Below, in pieces: positions 33,168 through 44,513 of a DNA stretch of 62,696 nt; position 1 is the first letter of the stretch; each line of letters begins with the position of its first letter. Source of the stretch: Phocaeicola coprocola DSM 17136 (lineage in GTDB: Bacteria > Bacteroidota > Bacteroidia > Bacteroidales > Bacteroidaceae). The notes beneath the pieces were generated by a model. It ran no database searches and was not told the origin of the DNA. It saw nothing but the letters and a program-made list of their open reading frames with translations. The position numbers and the translations under genes are program-made. Location: positions 1 to 62,696 of the forward strand of contig NZ_DS981497.1 in assembly GCF_000154845.1 (NCBI RefSeq), read 5' to 3'.

Positions 33168-34046
33168 TTACGCCATCGTACCGCCGATAATATCGAGCAA
33201 TTCGTTGGTAATGGCTTGCTGACGACTTTTATTGTATATCAGCGTAAGATCCTGAATCAACTCATTTGCATTATCGGTCGCAATCTGCATTGCCATCGTA
33301 CGGGCAGCATGTTCTGCCGCATTCGAATCAAGCAATGCCGTATACATCTTCATACGCAATACTTTGGGCAACAATTCCTGCATCACCTTTTCTGCTGACG
33401 GTTCTACAATGTAATCGACTTGCTTACCCTTATCTTCTTCATCTGTAGCAGATGCCTGAGAGAAATTGATAGGCAGGTACGTTTCACGTGTCAGAATCTG
33501 GGTAGACGTCGATTTAAAATGATTGTACAACATTTCTACTTGCTGTATTTCATCGTTGAGAAAGCGCTTCATCAGTTCGGAAGCCAGTTCGGAAGCTTCT
33601 TTGTAATTAGGCTTTCCGCTCATATGCTGATAGTCTCCCATCGGAGTCAGACCTAACTTCTTTACTGCATCGGCAACTTTACGTCCTATCGGATAGACTA
33701 AAATATTATCTTTCCCTACCTGCTGGACATATTCTTCTATCATTCCAGACAAGTGACGGATAACATTGGCATTAAAGCCGCCGCATAAGCTACTGTTCGA
33801 TGCAAATACAACAATGGCAATCTTCTTCACATCACGTTTCACGACGAAAGGTGACTCCACACTAAGCTCCGAGCTCAGAAAGTTAGTAAGCATGTGATGC
33901 AGTCTTCGTTCGTAAGGAAGCATGTTCTCTATTGCCTCCTGAGCTTTATGCAGCTTCGAAGAGGCAACCATTTTCATCGCCGACGTAATTTTCAGCGTTC
34001 CGTTTATGGAGTTTATTCTTCCTTTTACTTCTTTCAGTGATGCCAT
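33168..34046 (-). CDS. atpG: ATP synthase F1 gamma subunit
   Basis: 292 aa. Central rotor shaft. N-terminal MASLKEVKGRINSINGTLKI TSAMKMVA-type helix and the C-terminal ARTMAMQIATDNANELIQDL, then NKSRQQAITNELLDI, are the conserved ends that form the coiled coil in the alpha/beta ring. Last gene of the atp operon, 5 bp after atpA. Confidence 0.97.
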   Translation of the reverse strand: MASLKEVKGRINSINGTLKITSAMKMVASSKLHKAQEAIENMLPYERRLHHMLTNFLSSELSVESPFVVKRDVKKIAIVVFASNSSLCGGFNANVIRHLSGMIEEYVQQVGKDNILVYPIGRKVADAVKKLGLTPMGDYQHMSGKPNYKEASELASELMKRFLNDEIQQVEMLYNHFKSTSTQILTRETYLPINFSQASATDEEDKGKQVDYIVEPSAEKVMQELLPKVLRMKMYTALLDSNAAEHAARTMAMQIATDNANELIQDLTLIYNKSRQQAITNELLDIIGGTMA

Positions 34047-34051
34047 GACGA

Positions 34052-35644
34052 TTATCTTTCTTTATATTGTCCGGCTGTTTCTGCCGCAACTTTTTCAATC
34101 AATGCTGTTACTTCATCGTTAATCTTACCGCTTGCCAGTACATCGAGTACATCAGCCTGATGATTAGCACGCATATTGGTCAGGAACGTATCCTGGAACG
34201 CACGTACCTTGCTGATAGGAATATCACGCATCAAGCTGTGAGTACCACAATACAGGATGGCAATCTGCTCACCAACCGGCATAGGTGAATACTGAGGCTG
34301 GATAAGCAACTGGTTGTTTTTACGTCCACGGTCGATAGCCATTGCAGTTACCGGGTCCATATCGCTGCTGAATTTTGAGAAAGCTTCCAGTTCACGGTAC
34401 TGTGCCTGGTCAATCTTTAATGTTCCGGCAACCTTCTTCATACTCTTGATCTGTGCACTACCACCAACACGAGATACCGAAATACCAACGTTAATTGCAG
34501 GACGGAATCCCTGGTTGAACAAGTCGGTTTCCAAGAATATCTGTCCGTCGGTAATAGAAATTACGTTTGTCGGAATATAAGCGGAAACGTCTCCTGCCTG
34601 TGTTTCGATAATAGGTAACGCTGTAAGTGAACCTCCGGCTTTAACTTTTCCCTTCAAGCTAGGAGGAAGGTCGTTCATCTGTTCGGCAACTTCCTGCTGG
34701 CTGATAATTTTTGCAGCACGCTCCAGCAAACGAGAGTGCAGATAGAAGATATCACCCGGATATGCTTCACGTCCAGACGGACGACGAAGAATCAAAGAAA
34801 CTTCGCGGTATGCAACAGCCTGTTTTGAAAGGTCATCGTATACAACCAAAGCATGACGACCGGTATCACGGAAATATTCTCCGATAGCAGCTCCCGCAAA
34901 TGGTGCAAAATACTGCATGGCAGCAGGATCGGAAGCTGTTGCAGCAACAACTACGGTATAATCCATTGCTCCCTTTTCACGCAATGCATTTACAAGGCTG
35001 GCAACAGTAGAACCTTTCTGTCCTACGGCTACATAGATACAGTATACCGGATTTCCTGCTTCATAATTGGCACGCTGGTTGATAATTGTATCGATGGCAA
35101 TAGCGGTTTTTCCAGTCTGACGATCACCGATAATCAACTCACGCTGTCCACGTCCGATAGGAATCATCGCATCAATAGCTTTCAGACCTGTTTGTAAAGG
35201 CTCTGTTACAGGCTGACGGAAGATTACTCCCGGTGCCTTACGTTCCAGAGGCATTTCAAACAATTCACCCCCTATCTCACCGCGTCCGTCAAGAGGTACA
35301 CCCAGAGGGTCTATAACACGCCCCAACATGCTCTCACCTACATTGATAGATGCGATACGTTTGGTACGCTTTACAATCATCCCCTCCTTAATCTGGTCTG
35401 TAGGACCTAGAAGCACCGCTCCCACATTGTCCTCTTCCAGATTCATAACAGTACCCATGATACCGTTTTCAAACTGCAAAAGTTCATTAGCTTCTGCATT
35501 GCGCAAGCCGTAAATACGTGCCACACCATCGCTGACTTGCAATACCGTTCCCACCTCGTCGAACTTCAGTGAGTTGTCGATACCTTGCAACTGACGCAGC
35601 AGTACTTCTGATACTTCGCTGGGTTTTATTGTATTTTCTGGCAT
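34052..35644 (-). CDS. atpA: ATP synthase F1 alpha subunit
   Basis: 530 aa. Non-catalytic nucleotide-binding subunit. Walker A GDRQTGKT at 173-180; [20 protein letters not shown] and [18 protein letters not shown] block (here [20 protein letters not shown]) are diagnostic. C-terminal helical domain is complete. Confidence 0.98.
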   Translation of the reverse strand: MPENTIKPSEVSEVLLRQLQGIDNSLKFDEVGTVLQVSDGVARIYGLRNAEANELLQFENGIMGTVMNLEEDNVGAVLLGPTDQIKEGMIVKRTKRIASINVGESMLGRVIDPLGVPLDGRGEIGGELFEMPLERKAPGVIFRQPVTEPLQTGLKAIDAMIPIGRGQRELIIGDRQTGKTAIAIDTIINQRANYEAGNPVYCIYVAVGQKGSTVASLVNALREKGAMDYTVVVAATASDPAAMQYFAPFAGAAIGEYFRDTGRHALVVYDDLSKQAVAYREVSLILRRPSGREAYPGDIFYLHSRLLERAAKIISQQEVAEQMNDLPPSLKGKVKAGGSLTALPIIETQAGDVSAYIPTNVISITDGQIFLETDLFNQGFRPAINVGISVSRVGGSAQIKSMKKVAGTLKIDQAQYRELEAFSKFSSDMDPVTAMAIDRGRKNNQLLIQPQYSPMPVGEQIAILYCGTHSLMRDIPISKVRAFQDTFLTNMRANHQADVLDVLASGKINDEVTALIEKVAAETAGQYKER

Positions 35645-35695
35645 AATTTTTTAATTAAAATGATAAATAAAGCAGGATTTGTCCTCTTCACTTAT

Positions 35696-36250
35696 TTAAA
35701 CAATTCTTCTGTTTCTCGCAATAAACTGTTGCTTTATGCGTTTCAGCTGATTAGCAACACTCGCATCAAGACGATAACCTTCCAGCTCAATGATATATCC
35801 TCCAATCAACTCAGGATCGATATGTGTTTCCATTTCTACCTTTCCCTGAGTACGGCTTCCTACCAAATCCACCAAATGCTCTTCCAAGCGTTTGGATTCT
35901 ATAGCTGTAGTAAGTTTACCAACAAGGATATTTTTATCTTCGCGATACAAGTCAATATACGACCACAACATGAATTGCAAGAATTTTTCTCTTCTTTCAT
36001 CGAGTACCAGATTGAAGAAGCGCATCAATTCCTGACTGACATCCTTTCCTCCCGAAGCCTCACGTAACAAATCACATTTACTCTGCATGTCGAGCACTGG
36101 ATTTTCTATCGCACGGCGTAAATCAGGGAGACTTACATAATGTCCGGCAAGTGTTTTTACTTCTTTATAGACCCGATCTTCTCCTTTTTGCGCCTTAGCA
36201 TAAGCTAATAAAGCTTTAGCATAGCGCATAGAAACAACTCCTGTATTCAT
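35696..36250 (-). CDS. atpH: ATP synthase F1 delta subunit
   Basis: 184 aa. Joins the peripheral stalk to the top of F1. Begins VVSMRYAKALLAYAKAQKGE, ends with GYIIELEGYRLDASVANQLK, both typical of OSCP/delta. Lies 6 bp from atpF, 51 bp before atpA. Confidence 0.95.
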   Translation of the reverse strand: MNTGVVSMRYAKALLAYAKAQKGEDRVYKEVKTLAGHYVSLPDLRRAIENPVLDMQSKCDLLREASGGKDVSQELMRFFNLVLDERREKFLQFMLWSYIDLYREDKNILVGKLTTAIESKRLEEHLVDLVGSRTQGKVEMETHIDPELIGGYIIELEGYRLDASVANQLKRIKQQFIARNRRIV

Positions 36251-36256
36251 GGTATG

Positions 36257-36760
36257 TTATTTTTTAGAAGATTCTATCATTTCGTCAAGCATACGGTCAA
36301 TAAGCTCTTCCTGTTCCTTGGCATCTGCAAGTTTATTACGCATAATCTTTTCTGCAATACCGACAGAAAGTACCGCTACCTGACGGCGTATGTCACGAAT
36401 CGCACTTTCTTTTTCAGTTTCAATCTGTTTTTTGATTTCAATCATCAAACGATCTCCTTCACTGATAGCACGATTCTGAGCATCCTTTATAATGCGATCG
36501 CGTGTAGCAGCAGCTTCGGCTAGAATACGAGCCTGTTCTTCGTGTGCCTGAGCAAGGATTTTTTCTCCTTCGGCCTTCACATTTGCTAATTGCTCATTAG
36601 CCTCACACGCAGCTTTCAGCGAGTTATCAATATATGCTTTCCGGTCCTCTACCATTTTGATGATTACCGGGAAGCCGTATTTGGCAAGAATAAAAAATAC
36701 GACTCCAAAAACGATAATCATCCAAAACAGTAGCCCCGGATCCGGAGTTAATAATCCCAT
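36257..36760 (-). CDS. atpF: ATP synthase Fo b subunit
   Basis: 167 aa. One N-terminal membrane helix (LFWMIIVFGVVFFILAKYGF, about 10-29) followed by a long charged helix with ANVKAEGEKILAQAHEEQAR: the peripheral stalk. Confidence 0.95.
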   Translation of the reverse strand: MGLLTPDPGLLFWMIIVFGVVFFILAKYGFPVIIKMVEDRKAYIDNSLKAACEANEQLANVKAEGEKILAQAHEEQARILAEAAATRDRIIKDAQNRAISEGDRLMIEIKKQIETEKESAIRDIRRQVAVLSVGIAEKIMRNKLADAKEQEELIDRMLDEMIESSKK

Positions 36761-36772
36761 AGGCTAATATTA

Positions 36773-37039
<267 letters not shown>

Positions 37040-37078
37040 TTAAATGGTTATACTTTTATTTACTTTTTTATTCTATAA

Positions 37079-38170
37079 TCAGGCTTCGTGTCCTTTTACA
37101 CGCGACAATCCGATAAAGACTGCCGACAGCATCGTAAACACATACGCCTGGATGAATGCAACCAGAATTTCCAATGCATCCATAAAAATACCGAATGCTA
37201 CGGCAACTACCGTCATGGAACCATTAATGACAGGTCCTACCTTTACGGTAATAAAGATGATTGCTATCAAACTTAAAATAGCAGCATGTCCAGCCATAAT
37301 ATTGGCAAAAAGACGAATCATCAGTGCAAACGGTTTTGTAAAGATACCAAAGAATTCAATCAAAGGCATCATCGGAACCGGAGCCTTCAACCAAGTGGGA
37401 ACATCCGGCCAAAATATTTCTTTCCAATACTCCTTTGTACCAAAAATATTGGTAAACAAAAATGTTATAACTGCCAGCACAAGCGTTATGGCAATATTAC
37501 CTGTAACATTTGCTCCACCTGGGAAGACAGGAATCAATCCCATCAGGTTATTTACCAGTACAAAGAAAAATGCTGTCAGCAAGTAAGGTGCATAACGTTT
37601 ATAGTCTTCACCGATACATCCTTTTATGACATCATCATATATCATTAAAACAAGTGCTTCTATCATCCCAACTCCTCCTTTGGGAGCTCCCTGTTCTACC
37701 GGATGTTTCTTGTACCAACGCACACAACTCATCATGATGACAAGCAAAACTGCACTGTTGATAAATAATCCCATTACATTTTTAGTAATAGAAATGTCCA
37801 ACGGACGAACTTCCTCACCAGCTTCATTGCGTTCTACGATCTTTCCATCGTATGCTCCGCCACGTGCTATATACAGTCCTTCATATTCTCCTTCTTCCAG
37901 ACGAGAAGAAGAGAAAACATGCCATCCCGTACTGCTATGTACGATAACCGGCAACGGAATACTGACAACAGTATTGCCCAATGTAGCAATATGCCATTCA
38001 TAAGCATCGCCGATATGTCCGAAAACCAGTTCGTTAACACTTATATCTTCCGTCTGGTTCTGTTCGGAAGAAGCAGCTACCGCCGTTGAATCAGCATTTT
38101 GCGCCATCAACATTCCTGTTGTTCCCATCAACAGAAGCAGAAACAGTGCTATGTACCGTATTTTTTTCAT
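37079..38170 (-). CDS. atpB: ATP synthase Fo a subunit
   Basis: 363 aa, longer than the E. coli protein because of a signal-like N-terminus (MKKIRYIALFLLLLMG) and a 100-residue extracytoplasmic stretch before the first channel helix, common in Bacteroidetes. The conserved channel Arg lies in LMIRLFANIMAGH. Its start lies 80 bp inside the upstream gene 38091-38579; the signal peptide favours this start, though a later ATG cannot be excluded. Confidence 0.94.
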   Translation of the reverse strand: MKKIRYIALFLLLLMGTTGMLMAQNADSTAVAASSEQNQTEDISVNELVFGHIGDAYEWHIATLGNTVVSIPLPVIVHSSTGWHVFSSSRLEEGEYEGLYIARGGAYDGKIVERNEAGEEVRPLDISITKNVMGLFINSAVLLVIMMSCVRWYKKHPVEQGAPKGGVGMIEALVLMIYDDVIKGCIGEDYKRYAPYLLTAFFFVLVNNLMGLIPVFPGGANVTGNIAITLVLAVITFLFTNIFGTKEYWKEIFWPDVPTWLKAPVPMMPLIEFFGIFTKPFALMIRLFANIMAGHAAILSLIAIIFITVKVGPVINGSMTVVAVAFGIFMDALEILVAFIQAYVFTMLSAVFIGLSRVKGHEA

Positions 38171-38579
38171 TGTTTACCTTTTTACTATTTTTCAGTTTCA
38201 TTTCAAACCAAAGGAAAAAGCGAGTTTCAAATATCAGAAATGCAAAGAAGAAAAATACATAAGTCAACATAAAAGCAACAACTTCATGTCCGATAAAGAA
38301 AGCATATGCTATCAGTACCAAGGCACTTAAGATAAATTTCAAAACTTTGCATGACAAATAACACATTACCAGTTTTTCCAGTCCCATGCGATAGTAGAAC
38401 GAAAACATAGCTATGTAAAATAAGCCAAACAGATAAAAGAATATCGGGATTGAAGGGAACCATAGAAAATACCTGTCTGGTATGAACATATGATACACTA
38501 CAGCTACTAAAGCCGTTAACACGACCCCAATTAGAGTCAACTCTCTGATAAACTTTTTTCTGATGGTTAACAAAAACAT
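38091..38579 (-). CDS. AtpI-like membrane protein of the atp operon
   Basis: 162 aa. Four membrane helices, in the position where Bacteroidetes atp operons carry a small membrane protein between atpC and atpB. AtpI-type proteins help assemble the c ring. Sequence similarity to AtpI is weak by eye, so the call rests on position and topology. The C-terminal 30 residues overlap the atpB signal peptide in another frame. Confidence 0.7.
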   Translation of the reverse strand: MFLLTIRKKFIRELTLIGVVLTALVAVVYHMFIPDRYFLWFPSIPIFFYLFGLFYIAMFSFYYRMGLEKLVMCYLSCKVLKFILSALVLIAYAFFIGHEVVAFMLTYVFFFFAFLIFETRFFLWFEMKLKNSKKVNNEKNTVHSTVSASVDGNNRNVDGAKC

Positions 38580-38644
38580 AGTATAGTGCAGTTTTTCTAA
38601 AAAACTACCAAAAACGTTTAAGTTCTACGCCTGTATTACTTTTC

Positions 38645-38890
38645 TCAAAGTTCCACACAGACTGAAATCTGATTATTGTTTATGTCGGCAAATCCTCCTG
38701 CAATTTGTAATGACTGAGTTTCTGCCCCTGACGTATAACTTATTTTACCCGCTACAAGTGAAGAAATAATAGGTGCATGATTTGTCAACACCTGAAATTC
38801 CCCCATTTCTCCCGGAAGAGTTACTTGCGAAACTTTTCCGTCGAACAACATGCGTTCGGGTGAAACGATAACTAAATGCATTTCCTTCAT
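38645..38890 (-). CDS. atpC: ATP synthase F1 epsilon subunit, short form
   Basis: 81 aa: only the N-terminal beta-sandwich (MHLVIVSPERMLFDGKVSQV, GEMGEFQVLTNHAPIISSL). The two C-terminal helices that inhibit ATP hydrolysis in other bacteria are absent, as is usual in Bacteroidetes. 17 bp after atpD. Confidence 0.94.
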   Translation of the reverse strand: MKEMHLVIVSPERMLFDGKVSQVTLPGEMGEFQVLTNHAPIISSLVAGKISYTSGAETQSLQIAGGFADINNNQISVCVEL

Positions 38891-38907
38891 AATTCGTTGA
38901 GTTTTCT

Positions 38908-40747
<1,840 letters not shown>

Positions 40748-41164
40748 CTATCCCATAATTGTAGCTACAATCCGACGAGGACCGCCATAATCACGAAACT
40801 CACAAAGATAAATACCCTGCCAAGTTCCCAGATTCAGTTTCCCTTCAGTAACAGGAATAGTAAGCGAAACCCCAGTCAAACTACATTTTGCATGACTGGG
40901 CATATCGTCACTTCCCTCATCTGTATGCTGATAATAACTTTCATTTTCACGAACTAAACGATTATAAATCTGTTCCATATCACTACGCACTGAAGGATCA
41001 TAATTTTCATTAATACTGAGTGCACAACTAGTATGTTTCACAAAAAGATTTACCAGTCCGGTTGCAGGCAATGCAGATAAGTGCAACATCACTTCCTCTG
41101 TAATCAAATGGAAACCTCTTCGACGAGGTTTTAAAGAAAATTCTATTTGTTGTATCATATTCAT
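40748..41164 (-). CDS. YjbQ family protein (UPF0047)
   Basis: 138 aa. HTSCALSINENYDPSVRSDM, then SYYQHTDEGSDDMPSHAKCS and LGTWQGIYLCEFRDYGGPRR are the family's signature blocks. Members have been reported with thiamin phosphate synthase side activity; the true role is open. Last of three minus-strand genes, 8 bp after the permease. Confidence 0.9.
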   Translation of the reverse strand: MNMIQQIEFSLKPRRRGFHLITEEVMLHLSALPATGLVNLFVKHTSCALSINENYDPSVRSDMEQIYNRLVRENESYYQHTDEGSDDMPSHAKCSLTGVSLTIPVTEGKLNLGTWQGIYLCEFRDYGGPRRIVATIMG

Positions 41165-41172
41165 TAGCCTTT

Positions 41173-42360
41173 TTATTTTCGCAACCAGATAGCATTTATT
41201 TTACGACGTATAATCACAATATTCAGTACAGACACTCCTATAAAAATAATACATCCGGCAACCAGAGAAAGAATCATACTTCCCCCTCCTGCACCTGGAT
41301 AAAGATTCATTATCGTATCAAGATAAAGAGATCTTACAGACATAACAACAACACAGCCTAGTAACAATACCGCCAAATTAAGAATAACAGTAAGCAACTG
41401 ATACGGACGTGCTACCCGGGCAGGACTATAACCTATCAATAGTAAATTTTCGAGTCTTGTAGAATTCTTCTGCAGCAACAGATATATACTTAATATCAAA
41501 ATATAGAATGAAAGCACACTGATTAGCAAACCAACAGACAATACAATACCGATAACGATTTTCAAGAACCAAGTTGCCTTGCCGGCATCCAAACCGTTAC
41601 CTTCTGTTTCATACCCTTTCTGTTGGAAAAACTTAGCAATCCGTTCATCTGCCGGGTTGTTAACTTCTACAATCAGCCTCGAAGGTTCAGCTTTTTCTCC
41701 TGCGCCATAGGCTTCATTTGCCCAATTCATAAATGATTCGGGAACCAGAATAGTATTGAGTCTGTTTGAAAAGCCGACAATATTCCCTTTCATCTGCTTC
41801 ACTTGCCCATTCCCCATTATCCGGATGTCCAGATTCACCATGCCCATTACTCCTTCCGAAAGCTGAGGAAGGTTACGGCTTTGTGCAAAACCGAAATTAT
41901 ACAAATTCAGATAATTACGTGGAATAATGATTGGAACAATATCCGATGCCGGATTAAAACTCCATTTATCTAACTTCACATCAACAAATTCATCTGGAAC
42001 CGACTCAAAAAACATATCAGTCGACATACGTATTCCTTGCATTCCCATGCCAGCAGATACCTTAAATTGCGACGGAAGGAATCCACCTACACTCTTAGTA
42101 AACGGCTGCTCCTTTATTTCCGCAATATCACCCGCAGAAAATGTATTACTTTTTCCAACAAGAGTTCCCAACGTACTAACTTTCTTGCTGAGAATTACAA
42201 AATCTTTTTTTATAAAGCTATCGCCCTGAGTAAATATAGGTAATACATCCCGATAAAACTGAACTCCCAGCAAGACGATAATCATACCAAATAAATTAGC
42301 CAGGAAAAATCCTGCAAGCTGCGACACACTAATATGCTGTCTTAATAACTTCCAAATCAT
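41173..42360 (-). CDS. ABC transporter permease, FtsX/MacB-like layout
   Basis: 395 aa. One N-terminal membrane helix (about 14-34), a 230-residue extracytoplasmic domain, then three helices (about 268-295, 320-345, 360-385). This matches the FtsX/MacB layout of type VII ABC exporters. Partner of the ATPase gene 11 bp upstream. Cargo unknown. Confidence 0.82.
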   Translation of the reverse strand: MIWKLLRQHISVSQLAGFFLANLFGMIIVLLGVQFYRDVLPIFTQGDSFIKKDFVILSKKVSTLGTLVGKSNTFSAGDIAEIKEQPFTKSVGGFLPSQFKVSAGMGMQGIRMSTDMFFESVPDEFVDVKLDKWSFNPASDIVPIIIPRNYLNLYNFGFAQSRNLPQLSEGVMGMVNLDIRIMGNGQVKQMKGNIVGFSNRLNTILVPESFMNWANEAYGAGEKAEPSRLIVEVNNPADERIAKFFQQKGYETEGNGLDAGKATWFLKIVIGIVLSVGLLISVLSFYILILSIYLLLQKNSTRLENLLLIGYSPARVARPYQLLTVILNLAVLLLGCVVVMSVRSLYLDTIMNLYPGAGGGSMILSLVAGCIIFIGVSVLNIVIIRRKINAIWLRK

Positions 42361-42371
42361 AATATCTGTAT

Positions 42372-43016
42372 TTACAAAGAAAGTACCCTGTCATAATTCA
42401 ACGGAATATGTTTTCCGATAGACGTTACTATTATACCTGCTCCCTGCTTTTCAGCTTCCTCATGCAAGATATCTGCCATAATCTTCCCATTGCCATCATC
42501 CAAATGACTGACCGGTTCATCTAAAAAAATAAAATCAAAAGGCTGGCACAAAGCACGAACAAAAGCAACACGCTGCTGCTGTCCAAAAGACATCTTTCCA
42601 ATCTGCTGGTCCCATTTGTCTGAAATACCTAAACATGAGAACCAATCTTCTATCTGCTTGCGTTTGCAATATCCCGTCAGTGAATTCTTCAGCTGTACGT
42701 TTTCCCATGCTGTCAGTTCCGGGAACAAACGCAATTCCTGAAACAACATGCTCAACGAGCGTTTTCTGATTTCTACCCACCGGCTGACAGAGAAATTCTT
42801 CACATTTTCACCGTCAAAACAGATAATGCCCTGATAGTCCTTTCTATATCCATAAATAAAACTGCAAAGGGAAGATTTACCTGTGCCCGAAACGGCTTCT
42901 ACCAGATAAGTCTTCCCCCTCTGAAACGCAACTTGCCGATGCCAAACATCGGAAATGATACTATCTCTGCCGGCAAATACCTCCGGCAGAGTTTGTTGTA
43001 ATTCAATTGTTTCCAT
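42372..43016 (-). CDS. ABC transporter ATP-binding protein
   Basis: 214 aa. Walker A VSGTGKSS at 42-49, signature MSFGQQQRVAFVRAL, Walker B FIFLDEPVSHLD. The canonical LSGGQ is MSFGQ here. The start codon is only 12 bp from the end of the IS at 43029, so the native upstream region is lost; before insertion the gene would have followed the rho stop at about 26 bp. Confidence 0.88.
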   Translation of the reverse strand: METIELQQTLPEVFAGRDSIISDVWHRQVAFQRGKTYLVEAVSGTGKSSLCSFIYGYRKDYQGIICFDGENVKNFSVSRWVEIRKRSLSMLFQELRLFPELTAWENVQLKNSLTGYCKRKQIEDWFSCLGISDKWDQQIGKMSFGQQQRVAFVRALCQPFDFIFLDEPVSHLDDGNGKIMADILHEEAEKQGAGIIVTSIGKHIPLNYDRVLSL

Positions 43017-43028
43017 TTTTCATTAATT

Positions 43029-44499
43029 CAATACTTCGGTAAATTTTTACCGAAAGATTAAAAGTTAAACAACAGAACCGGCAAAAGCTGGTTCGGAAAC
43101 ACTAAAGAGGTCATTGAAATGTTGTCAAAAACGAATGGTTAAGCATGAAGAAATGTGCTGAAAAAAGAGAGCTAACCTGCTGATAATAAAGGAGGAAAGT
43201 ATTGCATAATTCGTTATTTATTAGTAAATTAGAAGTCTCTGAACTCTTCTGATTATGACTAAAGAAACACTCCTTATGCAATACCAATCCGAGTGCCTGT
43301 CGGCTCTCAAATCAGTAGCGAATATACACAAACCTTTTGAAAAAGCATTCATGGACACCATGAAATTATTCATGGCCATCCCGGATCGTATAAATTTCCT
43401 TCAATTGGGCAGATATGGCTGTTTCTCAGAACAGACTTATCGCAACCTTTTTGAGCATGAAACTTTCGACTGGTTTGCGTTCAACGGATCTATCATCAGC
43501 AAGTATCTCACAGGCAAAAGAAAAGCCATCGCCATCGATCCTTCCTATATTCCCAAATCAGGCAAGAAGACACCTTGGATAGGTTACTTCTGGTCCGGTT
43601 GTGCAGGAGAATACAAGCGTGGACTGGAAATCATGGGCATCGGTGTCATTGACATCGACAACCATGAATGCATGACTTTAGGTTCCATTCAGACGCCGGA
43701 TTGTAAGACCTTGGATAATATGGACAAGAACCTTGTTGACTGGTACAGCTGCTATCTTATCAGCAGAAAAGACAAGCTGCAAAGCATATCCAAAACGGTG
43801 GTTGCAGACGCATTCTTTTCCAAGGAAACTTTCGTAACACCTATGTGTGAGAACGATTTCCATGTCATCAGCCGCTTTCGGAATGACGTAATCCTGTACT
43901 ATCCGACATTGGAACAGAAAACAGGAAAACGTGGCCATCCCAAGTGGTTTGACGGCAGGATTGACTTTGCCAATCTGGATTTGACCCGGTGCAAGGAATA
44001 CGAGGTGAACAAGGGAAAGCTATACGGATTGAGGGTATATGCAAAAGCTCTCAAAAGGTATGTTTCCTTAGCCATCTGGTATCCGATGGACGGGAGGACA
44101 GACAAGTGGCAGCTTTACTTCTCTACAGACGATTCCATGGATGGACGTGAGGTGCTGGATTATTACAGAACCAGGTTCCAACTGGAATTTTGCTTTAGAG
44201 ATGGCAAGCAGCATGCAGGAATCACCAGCTGCCAGTCTACCGACTTCAGGAAATTGGATTTTCACTTCAATGCATCGCTTGCTGCTGTCAACTTGGCCAA
44301 AGCGGCATGTAAGAGGCTCGGAATAACCTATTCCATATCCTCCTGCAAGTCTTTCATACACAATGCTTATATGCTTGAACGATTTATTTGCGTGTTTGGG
44401 ATTAGCCCAGACCCGCAAGTTATTGACAAACTTTTCAAAGAACTCATTTTATTTACTGCCAGAGCCGCTTAGGCTTGGCGAATTTTTAACGAACTATTG
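43029..44499 (+). mobile_element. Complete IS4-type insertion sequence, 1471 bp
   Basis: Ends are imperfect inverted repeats: CAATACTTCGGTAAATTT on the left and, read inward, CAATAGTTCGTTAAAAATT on the right. The left end agrees with the boundary at 437 of the other copy. No target duplication can be recognised (AATT on the left, ATAT on the right), so this copy may have been through recombination. It lies 14 bp from the rho stop and 12 bp from the ABC ATPase start. Confidence 0.9.
43255..44472 (+). CDS. IS4-type DDE transposase
   Basis: 405 aa. Catalytic Asp in IAIDPSYIPKSG and in VVADAFFSKE; the YREK signature of the IS4 superfamily is Y304-x2-R307-x3-E311-x6-K318. Full length, no break. 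Starts MTKETLLMQYQ. Confidence 0.93.
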   Translation: MTKETLLMQYQSECLSALKSVANIHKPFEKAFMDTMKLFMAIPDRINFLQLGRYGCFSEQTYRNLFEHETFDWFAFNGSIISKYLTGKRKAIAIDPSYIPKSGKKTPWIGYFWSGCAGEYKRGLEIMGIGVIDIDNHECMTLGSIQTPDCKTLDNMDKNLVDWYSCYLISRKDKLQSISKTVVADAFFSKETFVTPMCENDFHVISRFRNDVILYYPTLEQKTGKRGHPKWFDGRIDFANLDLTRCKEYEVNKGKLYGLRVYAKALKRYVSLAIWYPMDGRTDKWQLYFSTDDSMDGREVLDYYRTRFQLEFCFRDGKQHAGITSCQSTDFRKLDFHFNASLAAVNLAKAACKRLGITYSISSCKSFIHNAYMLERFICVFGISPDPQVIDKLFKELILFTARAA

Positions 44500-44513
44500 A
44501 TATAACAGTTTTG

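Noticed and set aside
43019..44507. Target-site duplication for the IS4-type element
   Set aside because: Flanking bases (AATT and ATAT) do not match convincingly.
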